Shown: in pieces, positions 61,600 to 64,000 of the stretch
Layout: every line of letters starts with the position of its first letter
How positions within the stretch are numbered: the first letter of the stretch is position 1
NCBI GenBank assembly: GCA_021234155.1
Contig: JAJEKV010000008.1
Span: forward strand, 3,572,640-3,636,639
Reading direction: 5' to 3'
DNA from: Isoetes taiwanensis
Lineage: Eukaryota > Streptophyta > Lycopodiopsida > Isoetales > Isoetaceae
Length of the DNA stretch: 64,000 nucleotides
Notes under the pieces: generated by a model
Database searches by the model: none
Told to the model about the DNA's origin: nothing
The model's input: only the letters and a program-made list of their open reading frames with translations
Translations under genes and position numbers: made by a program

Positions 61600-63990
61600 A
61601 AGAATGTTAGAGATCTTTTTGGAATGTCTAGAGACAATTTCAGGACTCTTCATGAGTAAGCACCTGGGTCAAAATGAGAGAGAGCTTTAGGTCTAAAATA
61701 GAGTTTTTGAAAGGAGGACTTTTGCAAATGCTCAAAATAGAATCAATGTGGAATATTCCGGGTTATCATGGCTAAGCACCTGGGTCCAAAAACAAGAGAG
61801 TTTCAGTCTAAAAAATAGAGAGTTTTGAAGCTTTTGCAAATATAGAGGCTCAAAATATTACAGGAATGTTCAGGGTGCTCATAAGATAAGCACCTAGGTC
61901 TAAAAACTCAGATGTCATTTGGGTCTAAAATAGAAGAGTTTTTAGAAACTTTTGCAAAATACTCTCAAAATAAGAATCAGTATAGATGCTCCATAGATGC
62001 CAAACACTCAATCCAAAATAAGAAAGTTTTTTGAAGGCATTACAAATACTCAAAATAGAATATGCTAGATATTGCAGATCTTTAGAGGTAAACACCTGGA
62101 GTCTAAATAGAGTTTGGTCTAAGAATGAAGGTTGCTTAAGCTTTGTAGAAACACAGATGGAGAATATGGTAGAATAACAGACCATACAGGTGGCATCTAG
62201 GTCTAAAATAAGAAAGTATGTGAAGTCTAAAAGCGAAGAGTTTAGCAAAACTCAGGAAATAGAATGTTCTAGGTGTTCCAGATGCACCTGGAATGACCAC
62301 CTATACTCTAGAGAAGCACCTGGTCTAAAAATAGGGAGTTTCTTGGGAAACACAAATACCCAAAATAGGAATGTGCAGGAGATGATACTTTTTACAGATT
62401 GGGCAGAAGTGAGGTGTGAATAAGATTTGCATGAATGGGATGACATGGCTTTCATGGGTGATACTTTAGAATTGACATACTTTAGAGGTGGTAGTAGGGG
62501 AATGACAGATGTGAGGCACTCATGGGCATGTGTGAAATATGTTACTCATGGAATGATACTTTGTTGAGTGATGGAATAGAAGGGTTGGTAACAGTATGTA
62601 TGGGAAGGACAAAGGCCGCTGAAGCTACATGGGAATGCAGTGAATGAGGTAACACCAGTCATTCGGATATGTTTCCAGTTAACTTCAAAATAGTTAACAC
62701 CTGGATCTAGAAATAAGATGTTTCAGGATCCACAAAAATCAGAGGAGTTTTTGAAGGCTTTGCTGAATGCTCAAGAACAGAATGTTATGGAATATTGCTG
62801 AGATAACTTCATGGAATTAAGCTCTCGATCCAAAATAGAAAGTTTTGAAAAAAGCGTTTACCAAAATACTCAAAATAGGATATACTTTAGAATATTCTGG
62901 GAATGCTCTGGATAAGCACATGGGTCAAAATAGAAAGTTTCAGATCTAAAATAGAAAGTTTGCTTAAACTTGCAAAAACTGAATGGGCTGTCCCTAGGAA
63001 TGTTTCGAGATAATAGAGATGGCATCCTCAGGATCTAAAAATGGAAAGTATGAATGGATAAAGCGAAGAAGAGTTTAAAACTTTGCAAAAACCTCAAAAT
63101 AGAATGTTCCCCTAGAGATGTTCACGGACCACTACTAGACTGACCACCTATTAACTCTAGAAGCACCTCGGTCAAAGCAGAGAAGGAGTTTCTTGGGAAC
63201 CCCAAATACCCAAAATAAGACATAATGCAGGTGATCTTTGGAATTGAGCTGATAGGAATGTGGTGGGTATGACCGATTGTAGTGTAAACTACACATGGGT
63301 GATACTGAGATGACAACACTTTAGAATTAGGAGGCTGACAGAATTGTAGATATGAGCCTCATGGATATATGGCAAGTATATTACCCCGATGGAATAATTA
63401 ACTGTTGAGTAATGGAGATAGAAGGGTTGGAGATGGCAACAAACAGGGCTCAAAAGGCTGAAATACATAAGTCATTGAGATCCACTAGGTGATACTTTAG
63501 GTGTTAGTATTCTCCCTCCATGAGTGATACTTTAGAAATAGGCAAAACTCGGCATGTATATAGACTTGCATGGGCTGAGCTGGGTTGTAGAGGTTTGGAT
63601 CTAAAAACAGAAGAGGTTTGTAAAAGCAAAAGTACGAAATAAGATAAAGTATGTTTTAGGATAACTCTAAGGTAACATCCTGGGTCAAAATAAGAAATAC
63701 GATAGTATAAAACGAAAAGGTTGCTAAAACTTTACAAAACTTTCAAAAATAGAGGGGCGGCTCTGTACTCTGAAACACCAGGTCAAAGTAAACTTCATAG
63801 TTGATACTTTGGAGATGTTATACTTTTAGAGATTGGTGTGCAGAAATGATAGATGTGGCCTCATGGGCATGTGAGCATATTACTCATGGATGAACTCTTT
63901 ATTGATAATGGAATAGAGGAAGACAAGAGGACAAAGATGGGAGAGGACAAGAGGTTTTATATAAAAGGTAATAGGCGTGAGTAAACTCCC
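61600..63990. repeat. hierarchical tandem array, about 115-bp and about 840-bp periods
   Basis: The word AAGCACCTGGGTC (or close) starts at 61658, 61774 and 61888, with decayed copies at about 62002, 62091, 62188 and 62313, giving a unit near 115 bp. Each unit carries TCTAAAATAG.GAGTTT and TTTGCAAAT.CTCAAAATAG. A second module (TGATACTTTAGA.. CTCATGG.CATGTG.. TTGAGT.ATGGA.TAGAAGGGTTGG) occurs at about 62455-62600, 63297-63440 and 63795-63925. A larger block (GATGGCATC.. to ..CTTGGGAAAC.CAAATACCCAAAATA) recurs at about 62185 and 63020, giving a higher-order period near 836 bp. The array runs to the window edge. Confidence 0.88.
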
Positions 63991-64000
63991 TGTTTGTCCT

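Overview
This window looks like nuclear DNA from a large, repeat-rich plant genome, most likely a seed plant. The evidence is a split-exon RCC1-family gene with long introns, a decayed pentatricopeptide-repeat (PPR) gene, and plant-type Ty3/gypsy and Ty1/copia retrotransposons. No bacterial operon, CRISPR array, rRNA or tRNA gene was seen. A gymnosperm-like host would fit the repeat load and intron lengths, but the sequence does not prove it.

Layout. 1-1.58 kb: no gene seen. 1.58-14.69 kb: one very old Ty3/gypsy chromovirus on the + strand, with an LTR pair, an initiator-Met primer site, RT, RNase H, integrase and chromodomain remnants and a polypurine tract. 14.8-17.15 kb: two clusters of a short palindrome (AAAGTGTATTCC inverted on itself) around about 1.9 kb of minus-strand coding-like debris, a possible DNA transposon. 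17.6-18.6 kb: a polypyrimidine tract of about 1 kb. 19.9-25.95 kb: small tandem repeats, two minus-strand LTR-like segments, a Helitron-like 3' end, a LINE zinc-binding fragment and a GC-rich ORF island. 26.71-27.01 kb: a MITE with long terminal inverted repeats. 29.2-30.8 kb: a PPR pseudogene on the minus strand. 31.03-35.50 kb: a full-length but decayed Ty1/copia on the + strand with a half-tRNA primer site. 37.67-42.09 kb: five tandem copies of a 0.87-0.89 kb unit, each with a hairpin. 44.18-49.46 kb: the only clearly intact gene, eleven in-phase exons of an RCC1 protein whose first exon was not found. 49.54-55.11 kb: a second Ty1/copia on the minus strand, starting about 86 bp after the RCC1 stop. 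55.1-61.3 kb: GC-rich patches and unidentified ORFs. 61.6-64 kb: a hierarchical tandem array.

The genes do not form a pathway. The window is a record of nested transposon insertion and tandem expansion around one conserved gene. The repeats carry dense small indels while the RCC1 exons keep perfect phase. This fits old decay under selection on the gene, or uneven assembly polishing. I found no convincing new biological system. The best leads are the hairpin-bearing 0.88-kb array, the palindrome clusters at 14.8 and 17.0 kb, and the half-tRNA primed copia.
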